A stretch of 64,000 nucleotides of DNA from Rhizobium redzepovicii (GCF_019793435.1 NZ_JAILYH010000002.1:62001-126000), one strand, 5' to 3'. Counted from the stretch's first letter, positions 23,517 to 32,109 are shown. The notes: a model not told the origin generated them from the letters alone. Made by a program: numbers and translations.

Positions 23517-26128
23517 ACGATATGAGCGAGATGAGCGGCAGTCTTCGCAAACGGCGCCTCGCCCCGGAAGATCTTGCCAATCCTCAACTTCTCAGGCTGC
23601 TGCTGCGGCTAGGACTGCCGGCCATGTTCGGCCTGTCGATCAATGCCGCGCATCACACGATCAACATGGTCTTCGTGGGCATGATCGGCGAAGACCAGAT
23701 CGCCGCGATCATGATCGTCCTGCCGATCCTGATGCTGATCGCCGCCTTCGGCGAAGGCATCGGCGTCGGCGTCGCAACCGAGGTCGGGCGGATGCTCGGC
23801 GCCGGCAACCGCTCGCGGGCCGGCGCCATTGCGTCGATCAGCCTTGCTGCCGGCGTCGCCTTCGGCGCGGCAAGTGCGCTCACACTCGTCGCCTTTCCGG
23901 ATCTGCTGCTGTTCGGCGCCACGCCCGCGATCGAGCCGCTTGCGCAACATTACCTGATGATCATCGCGATCTCGGTCCCGCTGACGATGGCGCAGATCAT
24001 TCTCGATTTCCTGGCGATCGCCGAGGGTAACGCCCGCTTCAGCATGTGGACGCTGGTCGCCTGCTTTGCCTTGAACATGATCCTCGACCCGATCATGATT
24101 TTCGGATTCGGCCTCGGCCTAGAAGGCGTTGCCATCGCCACCATCCTGTCCCAGCTCGTCGCGCTTTCCATCTATGGCGCCTACCACATCAGGCGGCTTG
24201 GGGCGGTCCGGCTGAGCCTCGACTGGCGGTTGGCCGACATCCGCACTCTCAGGCCCGTCCTTGCAGTCGGGGCGCCGACGACGCTGACCAGCCTTACGAC
24301 GGCAGGCGCGATTGCGATCATGGTGTCGCTCGCCGCCACCTATCACGGAGAAGCCGGCATTGCCGGCATTGGGATTGCCTTGCGGCTGCTTGCGGTCGGA
24401 ACACTTCCCGTTATCGGCATCTCGCTTGGGGCCCAGTCCATCCTAAGCTTTGCCTGGGGTCGAGGCGATATGGCCAGGGTGCTGTCGGCAACCCGCATCC
24501 TGACAGCGGTCACGAGTGCGGTGAGTGGCACCTGTGGGCTGACCGCGCTTGCCTTCTCCAAAGAGCTTGCCTCCTTCTTCACCAACGATGTGACAGCGAT
24601 CGGGATAGCCGGGCAGGCGATCGTCGCAACCCATCTTCCGCTTCTGCTGTTCGGCCTGCGGCAAACGGTGCTGATCCTTTTCCAGGCGCAGGGCAGACCC
24701 AAGGCGGCGGTTGCCATCGGCCTGGCGCAGAACGGCTATCTGCTTTTTCCGCTGCTTGCGTTCCTGCCGCCCTTCTTCGGCTTTTCAGGCCTGCTGGCCG
24801 CGATGTTCCTGGCCTCGGCCCTGACCGGCCTGCTGTCCGCGGTCTGCCTGGTGAGATCGCTCAGCGCACTCCGGCAGCGCTCCACCAGCCGTCTGACCTC
24901 CATCCGTCCCTATCCAGCTTTTGTCCATGAGAGGATGACCATGAACCAATCGATCAATCCGCACGACCTTGGCGCCCATGCAGTCGCCGACGATCTCTTC
25001 ACGCCCGTCGATCCGGCGGCATTCAACGCCGTGTCGCCGCCGATCTTCCAGACCTCGCTTTTCACCTATGACAGTTACGAGGCGATGGAGGATGTTTTCG
25101 CCGGCCGCACCCGCAACTACATCTATTCGCGCGGCGACAATCCGACCGTCCGCGAATTCGAACTCCTGGTCGCCCGCCTCGAGGGCGCCGAGGATGGGCG
25201 CGCCTTTTCGAGCGGAACGGCCGCCATCACCTCGACAATTCTGAGCCTGGTGCAGGCCGGCGACCGGGTCGTCGCCGTCCGCCACCTCTATAATGATGTC
25301 TACCGTCTTCTGGTTAAACTGCTCGACCGGCTCGGCGTCGCCGTCGATTTCGTCGATCCCGCCGACCACGACGAGGTCCGCAAGGCGCTCTCCGGCGCCA
25401 AGCTGCTCTATCTCGAAAACCCGACATCCTTCGTCTTCGAGCTGCAGGATATTGCGGCGCTGTCGGCCATGGCGAAGGAGGCGGGCGTTACCACCATCAT
25501 CGACAATTCCTGGGCAACGCCGCTGTTTCAGAAGCCGATCCAGCACGGCGTCGATATCGTCATCCACGCCGCCTCGAAATATCTCGGCGGCCACAGCGAT
25601 ACGGTCGCCGGCGTCGTCGTCGGCTCGAAGGAGGCGATCGCGCGGATCAACGCGACCTCCTATCCCTATGTCGGCGCCAAGCTCTCGCCGTTCGAGGCCT
25701 GGCTGCTGCTGCGCGGCATGCGGACCCTGCGTGTCCGGCTGAAGGAACATGAGCGCAGCGGGCTTCTGCTGGCCGATCGGCTGAAACAGCATTCGGCGAT
25801 CGCGCGCGTCCGTCACCCGGCCTTTCAGGATCATCCCGGTCGGGCGACGCTGTCGGGTTATGCCGGGCTGTTCGCCTTCGACCTCAATCCCGATATCGAC
25901 GTCGCCCGTTTTGTGAATAGTCTCCGCGACATCCGCCTCGGCGTTAGCTGGGGGGGACCCGAAACACTGGTGGTCCCCGCCAAGGTGGCGCTGCAGATCC
26001 CCGACCGGATGACTTCCTTCATCCGGTTCGGCGTGAGCGAGCAGACGGTTCGTTTCGCCGTTGGCCTGGAAGAGCCGGAACTGCTGTGGAACGATTTGCA
26101 GCAGGCGCTGCACGCTGCGAGACGTTAA
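23513..26128 (+). CDS. vbsD: MATE-family exporter fused in frame to PLP enzyme (VbsD-VbsL)
   Basis: The frame opened by the ATG overlapping the vbsA stop runs without interruption for 871 residues. Residues about 1-455 form a MATE transporter with some 12 membrane helices (start LLRLGLPAMFGLSINAA; middle ILDPIMIFGFGLGLEGVA), the likely vicibactin or precursor exporter. A linker of about 20 residues follows, and then from residue 477 a complete PLP-dependent enzyme (VbsL). In published R. leguminosarum clusters vbsD and vbsL are separate genes. With an even number of helices both ends face the cytoplasm, so a fused protein is topologically possible. An internal ATG (24941) could still give free VbsL. 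A sequencing error is the alternative. Confidence 0.75.
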   Translation: MNDMSEMSGSLRKRRLAPEDLANPQLLRLLLRLGLPAMFGLSINAAHHTINMVFVGMIGEDQIAAIMIVLPILMLIAAFGEGIGVGVATEVGRMLGAGNRSRAGAIASISLAAGVAFGAASALTLVAFPDLLLFGATPAIEPLAQHYLMIIAISVPLTMAQIILDFLAIAEGNARFSMWTLVACFALNMILDPIMIFGFGLGLEGVAIATILSQLVALSIYGAYHIRRLGAVRLSLDWRLADIRTLRPVLAVGAPTTLTSLTTAGAIAIMVSLAATYHGEAGIAGIGIALRLLAVGTLPVIGISLGAQSILSFAWGRGDMARVLSATRILTAVTSAVSGTCGLTALAFSKELASFFTNDVTAIGIAGQAIVATHLPLLLFGLRQTVLILFQAQGRPKAAVAIGLAQNGYLLFPLLAFLPPFFGFSGLLAAMFLASALTGLLSAVCLVRSLSALRQRSTSRLTSIRPYPAFVHERMTMNQSINPHDLGAHAVADDLFTPVDPAAFNAVSPPIFQTSLFTYDSYEAMEDVFAGRTRNYIYSRGDNPTVREFELLVARLEGAEDGRAFSSGTAAITSTILSLVQAGDRVVAVRHLYNDVYRLLVKLLDRLGVAVDFVDPADHDEVRKALSGAKLLYLENPTSFVFELQDIAALSAMAKEAGVTTIIDNSWATPLFQKPIQHGVDIVIHAASKYLGGHSDTVAGVVVGSKEAIARINATSYPYVGAKLSPFEAWLLLRGMRTLRVRLKEHERSGLLLADRLKQHSAIARVRHPAFQDHPGRATLSGYAGLFAFDLNPDIDVARFVNSLRDIRLGVSWGGPETLVVPAKVALQIPDRMTSFIRFGVSEQTVRFAVGLEEPELLWNDLQQALHAARR
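24941..26128 (+). CDS. vbsL: PLP-dependent ornithine epimerase-type enzyme of vicibactin synthesis (in-frame with vbsD)
   Basis: 395 residues if begun at the internal ATG 24941, preceded by GAGAGG. Fold-type I, cystathionine gamma-synthase/lyase family: NYIYSRGDNPTVREFE near the start, the FSSGTAAI phosphate-binding segment, TIIDNSWATPLFQKP with the PLP-ring aspartate, and the Schiff-base lysine in HAASKYLGGHSD. In the vicibactin pathway VbsL turns the L-ornithine unit into the D form (published assignment); PLP chemistry fits this. It shares one uninterrupted frame with the upstream MATE gene, so it may be made as the C-terminal half of a fusion. Its end overlaps the antisense rpoI frame. 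Confidence 0.8.
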   Translation: MNQSINPHDLGAHAVADDLFTPVDPAAFNAVSPPIFQTSLFTYDSYEAMEDVFAGRTRNYIYSRGDNPTVREFELLVARLEGAEDGRAFSSGTAAITSTILSLVQAGDRVVAVRHLYNDVYRLLVKLLDRLGVAVDFVDPADHDEVRKALSGAKLLYLENPTSFVFELQDIAALSAMAKEAGVTTIIDNSWATPLFQKPIQHGVDIVIHAASKYLGGHSDTVAGVVVGSKEAIARINATSYPYVGAKLSPFEAWLLLRGMRTLRVRLKEHERSGLLLADRLKQHSAIARVRHPAFQDHPGRATLSGYAGLFAFDLNPDIDVARFVNSLRDIRLGVSWGGPETLVVPAKVALQIPDRMTSFIRFGVSEQTVRFAVGLEEPELLWNDLQQALHAARR

Positions 26129-26678
26129 CAACTTGCCGGTGCGCATGATCGGGGCGCAGGAGGGGTTCGGCCATCGCGAGATGGCAATGCTCCTCCGCCG
26201 CCTTGATCATGAAGTTGACGAGGGTCCTTGAGACGCCGAGTTCGGCGGCAATATCCTTCTGCGGCACGCCGTTGAGGCGGTGCCGTATGAAGGCATCGTT
26301 GGTGCGCTTCGGCAAGGCCTCGAGCGAGGCAAGCACATCGCGCAGCGTCTCGGCGGCGACAAGCTGGTCGAGCACAGTTGGGATGGGAGCCGTGATCTCC
26401 TGAACCTGATCTATCGACCTATAGTTGTTCATCTGCTGACGGCGGCGGCGGCTTTCGTCGAGTGCGAGATTATAAACCATCCGAAAGGCGTAACCGATCG
26501 GGCAACGAATACCATCGGTTTTGACCCCGTAAGCTTTAATAACACCATCCTGAAAGATATCCTCAGAATATGACCTTGATTTAACAACGCTTTCAATCGT
26601 CTTAAGGAGCTTATCCTTGTTTTCGATCATAGCGTTGACAACGGCATTTCCATTCACATCGCGATGCAATGCTTGCAT
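26019..26678 (-). CDS. rpoI: Iron-starvation ECF sigma factor RpoI
   Basis: 219-residue open frame. Region 2 (about 35-80) contains EDIFQDGVIKAYG and GYAFRMVYNLALDESRRRR. Region 4 (about 118-170) contains LPKRTNDAFIRHRLNGVPQKD and LGVSRTLVNFMIKAAEEHC. It belongs to the PvdS/FecI branch and is expected to read vbsGSO and vbsADL. No FecR-type anti-sigma is adjacent. The last roughly 37 codons overlap the end of vbsL on the other strand (110 bases) and show low-complexity sequence, so the tail may be unimportant. The start is uncertain (26678, or MIENKDK at 26630); no strong ribosome site is visible. Confidence 0.85.
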   Translation of the reverse strand: MQALHRDVNGNAVVNAMIENKDKLLKTIESVVKSRSYSEDIFQDGVIKAYGVKTDGIRCPIGYAFRMVYNLALDESRRRRQQMNNYRSIDQVQEITAPIPTVLDQLVAAETLRDVLASLEALPKRTNDAFIRHRLNGVPQKDIAAELGVSRTLVNFMIKAAEEHCHLAMAEPLLRPDHAHRQVVNVSQRAAPAANRSTAVPALPGQRRNEPSARSRRTG

Positions 26679-26696
26679 TGTCCCGTACCCTTTTTA

Positions 26697-26720
26697 CAAA
26701 TGGAAAACAGGCTTTGTCGT
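26697..26720 (+). promoter_or_regulatory. Weak PvdS-like box upstream of vbsC
   Basis: CAAAT-N16-CGT, one mismatch from the consensus seen at 22429. Published work found vbsC independent of RpoI in R. leguminosarum, so this may be a chance match. Confidence 0.25.
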
Positions 26721-26793
26721 TACTGGTCGACGTAGTCGTGGCGCTCTTTTTTGCAGGAAAGTACACGATTTGATTGCAGTGTTTATTTTAAGG

Positions 26794-26808
26794 TGATAAC
26801 AGGAGTCA
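26794..26808. promoter_or_regulatory. RirA/IRO-like motif upstream of vbsC
   Basis: TGA-N9-TCA, the iron-responsive-operator core bound by RirA in rhizobia, 32 bases before the vbsC ATG. Only six positions are fixed, so the match is suggestive only. Confidence 0.4.
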
Positions 26809-26839
26809 AGTTTAAATCGACGGAGTGAAAGCGAGAAAA

Positions 26840-27331
26840 ATGGGAAGGACAGTTGAGATCCTGACGGGCAAGGCGGAGCTCTGCCGATCGATCATGAGGG
26901 CTTTGCCCGACTGGTTTTCGGAACCCGAAGTCATCGAAGCGAGCGCCCAGGCGATCGAGGAGCTGCCGGTCTTCGGCTATATCGAAGCGGATGTCGTCAC
27001 CGCGCTGATCGCCCTGAAGCCGCACCTGCCTGATGCCGTCGAAATCGCACTGATCGCGACACGCCCCGAACATCACGGCCGCGGCGCCGGACGTCATCTC
27101 ATCGACGAAGCCGAACGTTTCAGCCATGAAGCGGGTGCCCGGTTGCTGACGGTCAAGACGCTCGCCCCGCGCGACCGCGAGGAACCGCAATTCGAGGCGA
27201 CGCGGCGCTTCTACGACCGCAACGGCTTTATCAGGGCGGAGGTCTTTGCAAAGCTATGGCACGAGGATCACCCGTGCCTGTTCATGGTCAAGCCGCTTGC
27301 CGGCGTCCAGGCAGGTGAGACGACGCTTTGA
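26840..27331 (+). CDS. vbsC: GNAT-family N-acetyltransferase, probable VbsC
   Basis: 163 residues with the GNAT acetyl-CoA fold: LIATRPEHHGRGAGRHLIDE holds the R/Q-x-x-G-x-G/A pyrophosphate loop, and RRFYDRNGFIRAEVF the conserved C-terminal tyrosine-asparagine-glycine segment. In vicibactin synthesis VbsC acetylates the alpha-amino groups of the ornithine units. Its stop overlaps the TTG start of fhuD (TTGA), so synthesis and uptake genes are translationally coupled here. The start at 26840 (MGRTVEIL) is favoured; an in-frame GTG at 26825 is possible. VbsC identity rests mainly on location. Confidence 0.72.
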   Translation: MGRTVEILTGKAELCRSIMRALPDWFSEPEVIEASAQAIEELPVFGYIEADVVTALIALKPHLPDAVEIALIATRPEHHGRGAGRHLIDEAERFSHEAGARLLTVKTLAPRDREEPQFEATRRFYDRNGFIRAEVFAKLWHEDHPCLFMVKPLAGVQAGETTL

Positions 27332-28197
27332 GACGACGAGACTTTCTGCTTGGTGCGCTGGCAATGACCGGCGCACCCGCAACCGTGCGTGCCGGAGGCG
27401 GCGGCGTCGTTTCGCTCGACTACGGGCTGGCATCGACAATGCTTGCGCTCGGCGAGGCGCCGCGTGCCGTCGTTTCCTTGAGAAACTGGGGGGAATGGGT
27501 GGTCACGCCGACGATGCCGGCCGGCGTCGTCGATCTCGGCACCACGTCGGAGATCAATCTCGAAGTCCTCACCAGCATCCGGCCGTCGCTCATTCTGAGC
27601 ACCCCTTTCCTTGCGGCACTGGACGATAAACTGTCGCGGATCGCGCCGGTGGAGAGGTTCACCATTTATGCCGAGCACAACGAGGCACTCGACTGTTCCT
27701 ACGCCGAAACGCTACGGCTCGGCACGATGATCGGACGGACACAGGAAGCAAAGGCATTTCTATCCCATGCCGATGCCACCTTCGATCGGTTACGCGACCA
27801 GACGAAAAACCTGTCTGCGCCCCCCGTTGCCGTCATCAATTTCATCGACAACAGGCATGCGCGCATCTACGGCGGCCCCGGGCTTTTCAGTGGCGCCATG
27901 AAGCGCATCGGCCTTGAGAATGCCTGGAAAGGCGAGGCCAGTTACTGGGGATTTCAAACGATCGGCCTGGAACAGCTCGCCGAACTCGACCGGGAAGCGC
28001 ATCTCATGATCGTTTCGCCGCTGCTTCCACCCGACGCCCTGATGCAGCTTTCCGACAGCCCGCTCTGGACCAGCCTTCCCTTCGTCAGGCGGCAGCGGAT
28101 CTCGGTCATTCCAGGCGTTCTGATGTTCGGAATGGTGCAGGAGGCGCTGCGGTTTTCGACCCTGGTCGTCGATACGCTGGAGATCTCAGCCAGATGA
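27328..28197 (+). CDS. fhuD: Periplasmic ferric-hydroxamate binding protein
   Basis: 289 residues of the FhuD/BtuF class-III binding protein fold. A twin-arginine type leader (RRRDFLLGALAMTGAPATVRA) suggests Tat export. The two lobes are joined by a long helix; motifs include DYGLASTMLALGEAPRAVV and LGTTSEINLEVLTSIRPSL, typical of FhuD. It carries ferric hydroxamate to FhuB. The start is TTG at 27328, overlapping the vbsC stop and preceded by AGGTGAG. It overlaps fhuB (ATGA). Unlike most fhu operons no fhuC lies beside it. Confidence 0.88.
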   Translation: MRRRDFLLGALAMTGAPATVRAGGGGVVSLDYGLASTMLALGEAPRAVVSLRNWGEWVVTPTMPAGVVDLGTTSEINLEVLTSIRPSLILSTPFLAALDDKLSRIAPVERFTIYAEHNEALDCSYAETLRLGTMIGRTQEAKAFLSHADATFDRLRDQTKNLSAPPVAVINFIDNRHARIYGGPGLFSGAMKRIGLENAWKGEASYWGFQTIGLEQLAELDREAHLMIVSPLLPPDALMQLSDSPLWTSLPFVRRQRISVIPGVLMFGMVQEALRFSTLVVDTLEISAR

Positions 28198-30161
28198 AGG
28201 CCAGATTTTCTCCCTTCGGGGCGCCCGCACTTGCGGGCCTCCTGCTCTTTTCCGGGTTGGCCCTTGCCGTGCTGGAGGTTTGGACGGCGCTGCCTCATCT
28301 CAAGGCGGCGACCGACGGCTATGATGCCGAGCGTCTTCTTCTCCTCTATTCGACACTGCCGCGCATGGCGACAGCCCTGATCGCCGGCGCAGCACTCGCA
28401 CTCTCCGGCGCGATCCTGCAACAGGTGCTGCGCAATCCGCTGGCCTCGCCGACGACGCTCGGTATTTCCACCGGCGCCAATCTGGCGTTGGTGTCCGTCA
28501 TGCTCGCAGTTCCCTCACTGGCGGGATGGGGCCGGGACGCGGTCGCGCTTGCCGGAAGTGCCGCAGCCGCCTTCGCCATCTTTTCGATCAGCGCCCGGCA
28601 TGGCTTCTCGCCCTTTTCCCTCATCCTGTCCGGTATGATCGTCGGCCTCTGGTGCGGGGCGGCGGCGGCCATCCTGGTGCTGATGAACGATCAGTATCTT
28701 TCCGGGATCTTCATCTGGGGCGCCGGATCGCTGTCGCAGCAAAGCTGGGTGATTCCGACATCGTTGCTGCCGAAGGTGGCGCTGCTCACCGCGCTTGCCC
28801 TTCTGGCCACAAGACCGTTGACGCTGAGCCAGATCGGCGATGCCGGCGCAACGAGCCTCGGTCTGCCGATCAAATGGGCCCGCGGTTTCATGCTGGCGAT
28901 TGCCATTGCGCTCAGCGCCCTCGTCACCAGCGCCGTTGGCGTCATCGGCTTCATCGGGCTGGTCGCTCCGCAGATCGTGCGGCTTGCCGGCGCCAGGCGC
29001 ATCCTCAGCCAGCTGATCTGGTCTCCCATTACAGGCGCCGGCCTTCTGCTCCTGACGGATCAGGCGATCAAGCTTGTTGCTCCAGGCGACTTCGTGCCGA
29101 CGGGGGCGGTGACGGCATTGCTTGGCGGCCCGATCCTGATCGCTCTTCTCCCACGCCTTGCCACAGCCTCACGCGCGCTGCCCGGCGTGGCGTCACCACA
29201 ACATGCAATCAACAACCAAACGGCATCCTTCGCTGCTCTGCTCGTCCTGGTCATCGCATTGGCGACTGCCGCGATCTTCTTCGGCCGCGCACCCGACGGC
29301 GCCTGGACATGGCTGCCAACCGCCGCGTGGGACGGAATCCTTCCCCTTCGGCTGCCGCGGGTCGCCGCCGCGTTCGGCGCCGGAACCGTGCTCGGCGTGA
29401 CGGGCCTCATTCTGCAGCGGCTGACCGGAAACGAAATGGCAAGCCCCGAGGTGCTCGGCGTATCGGCGGGGGCGACGCTCGGCGTTGCGGCGGCCATGTT
29501 CGCCTTTGCGGCACCTGGCCTAACGATCCAGCTAGCCTTTGCCGGCGGCGGCGCCCTTGTTGTGCTGACCCTGATCTTCCTCCTGAGTGCGCATTCCGGC
29601 TTCGGCCCGAACCGTGTGCTGCTGGCGGGAATCGCCCTCGGCGCGATACTCGATGCCGGGATCGGCGTCCTTGCCGCAAGCGGCGATCCGCGCGGCCTGG
29701 CGCTCATCCGCTGGATGGCGGGCTCGACCTATTTCGTCGACAATGCGGTGGCGGCAAGCGCCCTTCTCATTGCGCTCGGCTGCCTGGCCGTAGCCTTTCT
29801 CACCAGCCGCTGGCTCGCCCTGCTGCAGCTTGGAACCGAGACGGCAAGCGAACTCGGCCTCAGGATCGTTCCCGCACGTGCGGTGCTATTCGGTCTCTCG
29901 GGGATCATGACTGCGGCGGCGACGCTCGTCGTCGGCCCATTGAGTTTCGTCGGCCTGATGGCGCCGCACCTTGCCCACGGGCTCGGCCTTCGCCGGCCCG
30001 CCGCCCAGCTCCTGGCCGCCGCCCTCATTGGGGCGGCCCTTCTCGTCCTCGCCGACTGGACGGGGCGCATGATCGCTTTTCCCTATCAGATCCCCGCCGG
30101 ATTGATCTCGGCCCTTGTGGGAGCCCCGATGCTGCTGATCGTTCTGCGCCGGCGGTCGTGA
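28194..30161 (+). CDS. fhuB: Ferric-hydroxamate ABC importer permease (double-length FhuB)
   Basis: 655 residues made of two homologous FecCD-type permease halves (about 1-320 and 330-655), as in FhuB, so one protein supplies the whole channel. Each half carries the GxILQ...NPLASPTTLG/NEMASPEVLG loop and the EAA-like coupling segment with GFIGLVAPQIVRL and SFVGLMAPHLAHGLG. It overlaps fhuD. The FhuC ATPase that must power it is not encoded nearby. No gene follows in the same direction before the convergent SDR gene. Confidence 0.92.
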   Translation: MKARFSPFGAPALAGLLLFSGLALAVLEVWTALPHLKAATDGYDAERLLLLYSTLPRMATALIAGAALALSGAILQQVLRNPLASPTTLGISTGANLALVSVMLAVPSLAGWGRDAVALAGSAAAAFAIFSISARHGFSPFSLILSGMIVGLWCGAAAAILVLMNDQYLSGIFIWGAGSLSQQSWVIPTSLLPKVALLTALALLATRPLTLSQIGDAGATSLGLPIKWARGFMLAIAIALSALVTSAVGVIGFIGLVAPQIVRLAGARRILSQLIWSPITGAGLLLLTDQAIKLVAPGDFVPTGAVTALLGGPILIALLPRLATASRALPGVASPQHAINNQTASFAALLVLVIALATAAIFFGRAPDGAWTWLPTAAWDGILPLRLPRVAAAFGAGTVLGVTGLILQRLTGNEMASPEVLGVSAGATLGVAAAMFAFAAPGLTIQLAFAGGGALVVLTLIFLLSAHSGFGPNRVLLAGIALGAILDAGIGVLAASGDPRGLALIRWMAGSTYFVDNAVAASALLIALGCLAVAFLTSRWLALLQLGTETASELGLRIVPARAVLFGLSGIMTAAATLVVGPLSFVGLMAPHLAHGLGLRRPAAQLLAAALIGAALLVLADWTGRMIAFPYQIPAGLISALVGAPMLLIVLRRRS

Positions 30162-30227
30162 GAAACTGACCGCCGTCCGCAGCACCAGCCTGCACCGATA
30201 AGGCTCCAGCAGGATGGCCTGACGGTA

Positions 30228-30977
30228 TTAGCTCGCCAATGCCTCGGCATCGGCGCCTGCGGGAATGCGCAATGGAGAGGAAGGATCGGTCGCAGCGCGC
30301 CATACCGCCTCGGCAACGTCGCCGGGTTGTGTCAGGGCCGATTCAGACTGCTTCTCCCACGACGCGAATACGCCGGCAACGACCGATGAATAGGCTTCGG
30401 GGAAACCGCCCTGTTTCTGAAGCCGCGAGCGCGCCGTATCGCCGAACCGCGTCTGCGGCGCGCGTCCGGGAAGGATGATCCTCACACGCACGTTGAAGGC
30501 CTCAAGCTCGAGCGCGGCGGACTCGGTAAAAGCGTTCACCGCGGCTTTGCTGGCCGTATAGACCGAGAGGAGCGGAAGCGGCTTAAGGGTTACGCTTGAG
30601 GTGACGTTGACGATGACCCCTTCCTGCCGCTCCCGCATCTGCGGCAAAACCGCCTGCGTCATCGCAATGGTTCCGAGCGTATTCGTCTCGAAAAGATCGC
30701 GGGCAGTCTCCATCGACGTCCCTTCAACCGCGTTGAGCCAGCCGATGCCGGCGTTGTTTACCAGCACGCCCACAGGACCGGCGGCGTCAAGCGCAGCATG
30801 TATGCTTTCAGGGCTCGTAACATCCAGCGCGAGGATCTTGAGATTTTGCGACGGCGGCAGAAGGTCTTGGTGCGGCGTTCGCATGGTGGCAACCACTTTC
30901 CAGCCCTGCGCGAGAAAGAAGCTGGCAATTTCCAGCCCGAAACCTGATGAGCAGCCGGTGATGAGAACGGTCTTCAT
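30228..30977 (-). CDS. Short-chain dehydrogenase/reductase
   Basis: 249-residue classical SDR: the NAD(P)-binding TGCSSGFGLEIA (about residue 8), the NNAGIG motif (about 83), and the catalytic Ser-Tyr-Lys set in NVTSSVTLKPLPLLSVYTASKAAVN (Tyr about 147, Lys about 151). It probably oxidises or reduces a small alcohol or ketone; the substrate is unknown. The start at 30977 follows AGGAGA. It is divergent from an AraC-type regulator 95 bases away, a frequent SDR/AraC pair. Confidence 0.88.
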   Translation of the reverse strand: MKTVLITGCSSGFGLEIASFFLAQGWKVVATMRTPHQDLLPPSQNLKILALDVTSPESIHAALDAAGPVGVLVNNAGIGWLNAVEGTSMETARDLFETNTLGTIAMTQAVLPQMRERQEGVIVNVTSSVTLKPLPLLSVYTASKAAVNAFTESAALELEAFNVRVRIILPGRAPQTRFGDTARSRLQKQGGFPEAYSSVVAGVFASWEKQSESALTQPGDVAEAVWRAATDPSSPLRIPAGADAEALAS

Positions 30978-31072
30978 ATGTGTCTCCTGTCTATGCTGAC
31001 GGCCGTAGATGTAGACGGCGGTATCGATACTGTATATCATGCATCGTCCATATTACATTATCCGGAGTATCG

Positions 31073-31990
31073 ATGAGCGACCCTTTGGCGGACATCGTCA
31101 CGCTGCTGCAGCCAGCTGCGCGGTATTCAAAGGTGGTCAGCGGCGCAGGGATGTGGCGCGTGGATCGCCAGGAGACTGGCCAGCCATTCTACTGCGTGGT
31201 CCTGGAGGGTGCCTCACAGCTCAGCGCAGAGGACGATCGGATTATTCTGCGGGAAGGCGACTTCGTACTGATCCCGGCGGCTCATTGCTTCACGATGTCG
31301 AGTCTGGGCGCTGAGTTGTCGCCCGGGATCGATCCCCTCACCGTGACAATGCTCCCGGACGAAACCCGCCACGGTGACCCCGAGGGTGCAGCGAATGCAC
31401 GATTGCTCGTCGGCCATTTCTCTTTCGGCTCGCCTGATGCGGCGTTGCTGGTCTCCCTGCTGCCGCAAATCATCCATATCAGCGGCGATAACAGGCTGTC
31501 GGCGATCGTTCATCTCGTTACCGACGAAGCCCGTGCTGAGCGGCCGGGAAAGAACATGATCCTTGCCCGGCTGTTGGAAGTCCTGCTTGTCGAGGCGTTG
31601 CGGTCGGATGTCGGGGAGGAGACGCCTCGCGGAATTCTGCGAGGCCTCAAGGATGCACGTCTGGCCCTGGCCATCCGTCGACTGCATGAAGACCCAGCCA
31701 GGGAATGGACGGTGGAACAGCTTGCCGATGAGGCGGCCCTGTCGCGGTCGGCGTTTTTCACTCGCTTTCGGCACGCTATGGGCCTGGCGCCAATGGAATA
31801 TCTCATATCGTGGCGCATGGCGCTCGCCAAAAATCTGCTGAGGCAGGACCAGATCGGAATTCAGGAGATAGCGCTGCGCATCGGCTATGGCTCCGCAAGT
31901 GCGTTCAGCACGGCCTTTACCCGCTTCGTCGGATTGCCGCCCTCGAGATATGCCGAGCAGGCACGGACCCTCGCGAACGCCGCCGTATAG
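31073..31990 (+). CDS. AraC-family transcriptional regulator
   Basis: 305 residues. The N-terminal cupin-type effector domain (about 1-190; GAGMWRVDRQ, REGDFVLIPAAHCFTM) is of the AraC_N/Cupin_6 sort. The C-terminal double helix-turn-helix domain (about 205-300) has WTVEQLADEAALSRSAFFTRF and IGIQEIALRIGYGSASAFSTAF. It probably controls the divergent SDR gene and itself. The start at 31073 follows TCCGGAG. Confidence 0.9.
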   Translation: MSDPLADIVTLLQPAARYSKVVSGAGMWRVDRQETGQPFYCVVLEGASQLSAEDDRIILREGDFVLIPAAHCFTMSSLGAELSPGIDPLTVTMLPDETRHGDPEGAANARLLVGHFSFGSPDAALLVSLLPQIIHISGDNRLSAIVHLVTDEARAERPGKNMILARLLEVLLVEALRSDVGEETPRGILRGLKDARLALAIRRLHEDPAREWTVEQLADEAALSRSAFFTRFRHAMGLAPMEYLISWRMALAKNLLRQDQIGIQEIALRIGYGSASAFSTAFTRFVGLPPSRYAEQARTLANAAV

Positions 31991-32075
31991 CTCGGTTGAC
32001 CGCCGATTGTTTGTCGATTTTTGCAGTGCTCCGGCCGCTCAAAATCGCTGCTTGACTCTTTTGAGAGCCTGATCA

Positions 32076-32109
32076 CCCACCAGGCCGTCAAGGTCGACGG
32101 CCTGGTGGG
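32076..32109. terminator. Perfect 14-bp hairpin between araC-type gene and fhuA
   Basis: Arms CCCACCAGGCCGTC and GACGGCCTGGTGGG with a six-base loop (AAGGTC), in the gap between two converging genes, so it may stop transcription from both sides. There is no T-run, so factor-independent termination would be incomplete. Confidence 0.5.

Noticed and set aside
26697..26720. RpoI promoter for vbsC
   Set aside because: Kept only as a weak site: one mismatch, and vbsC is reported not to need RpoI.
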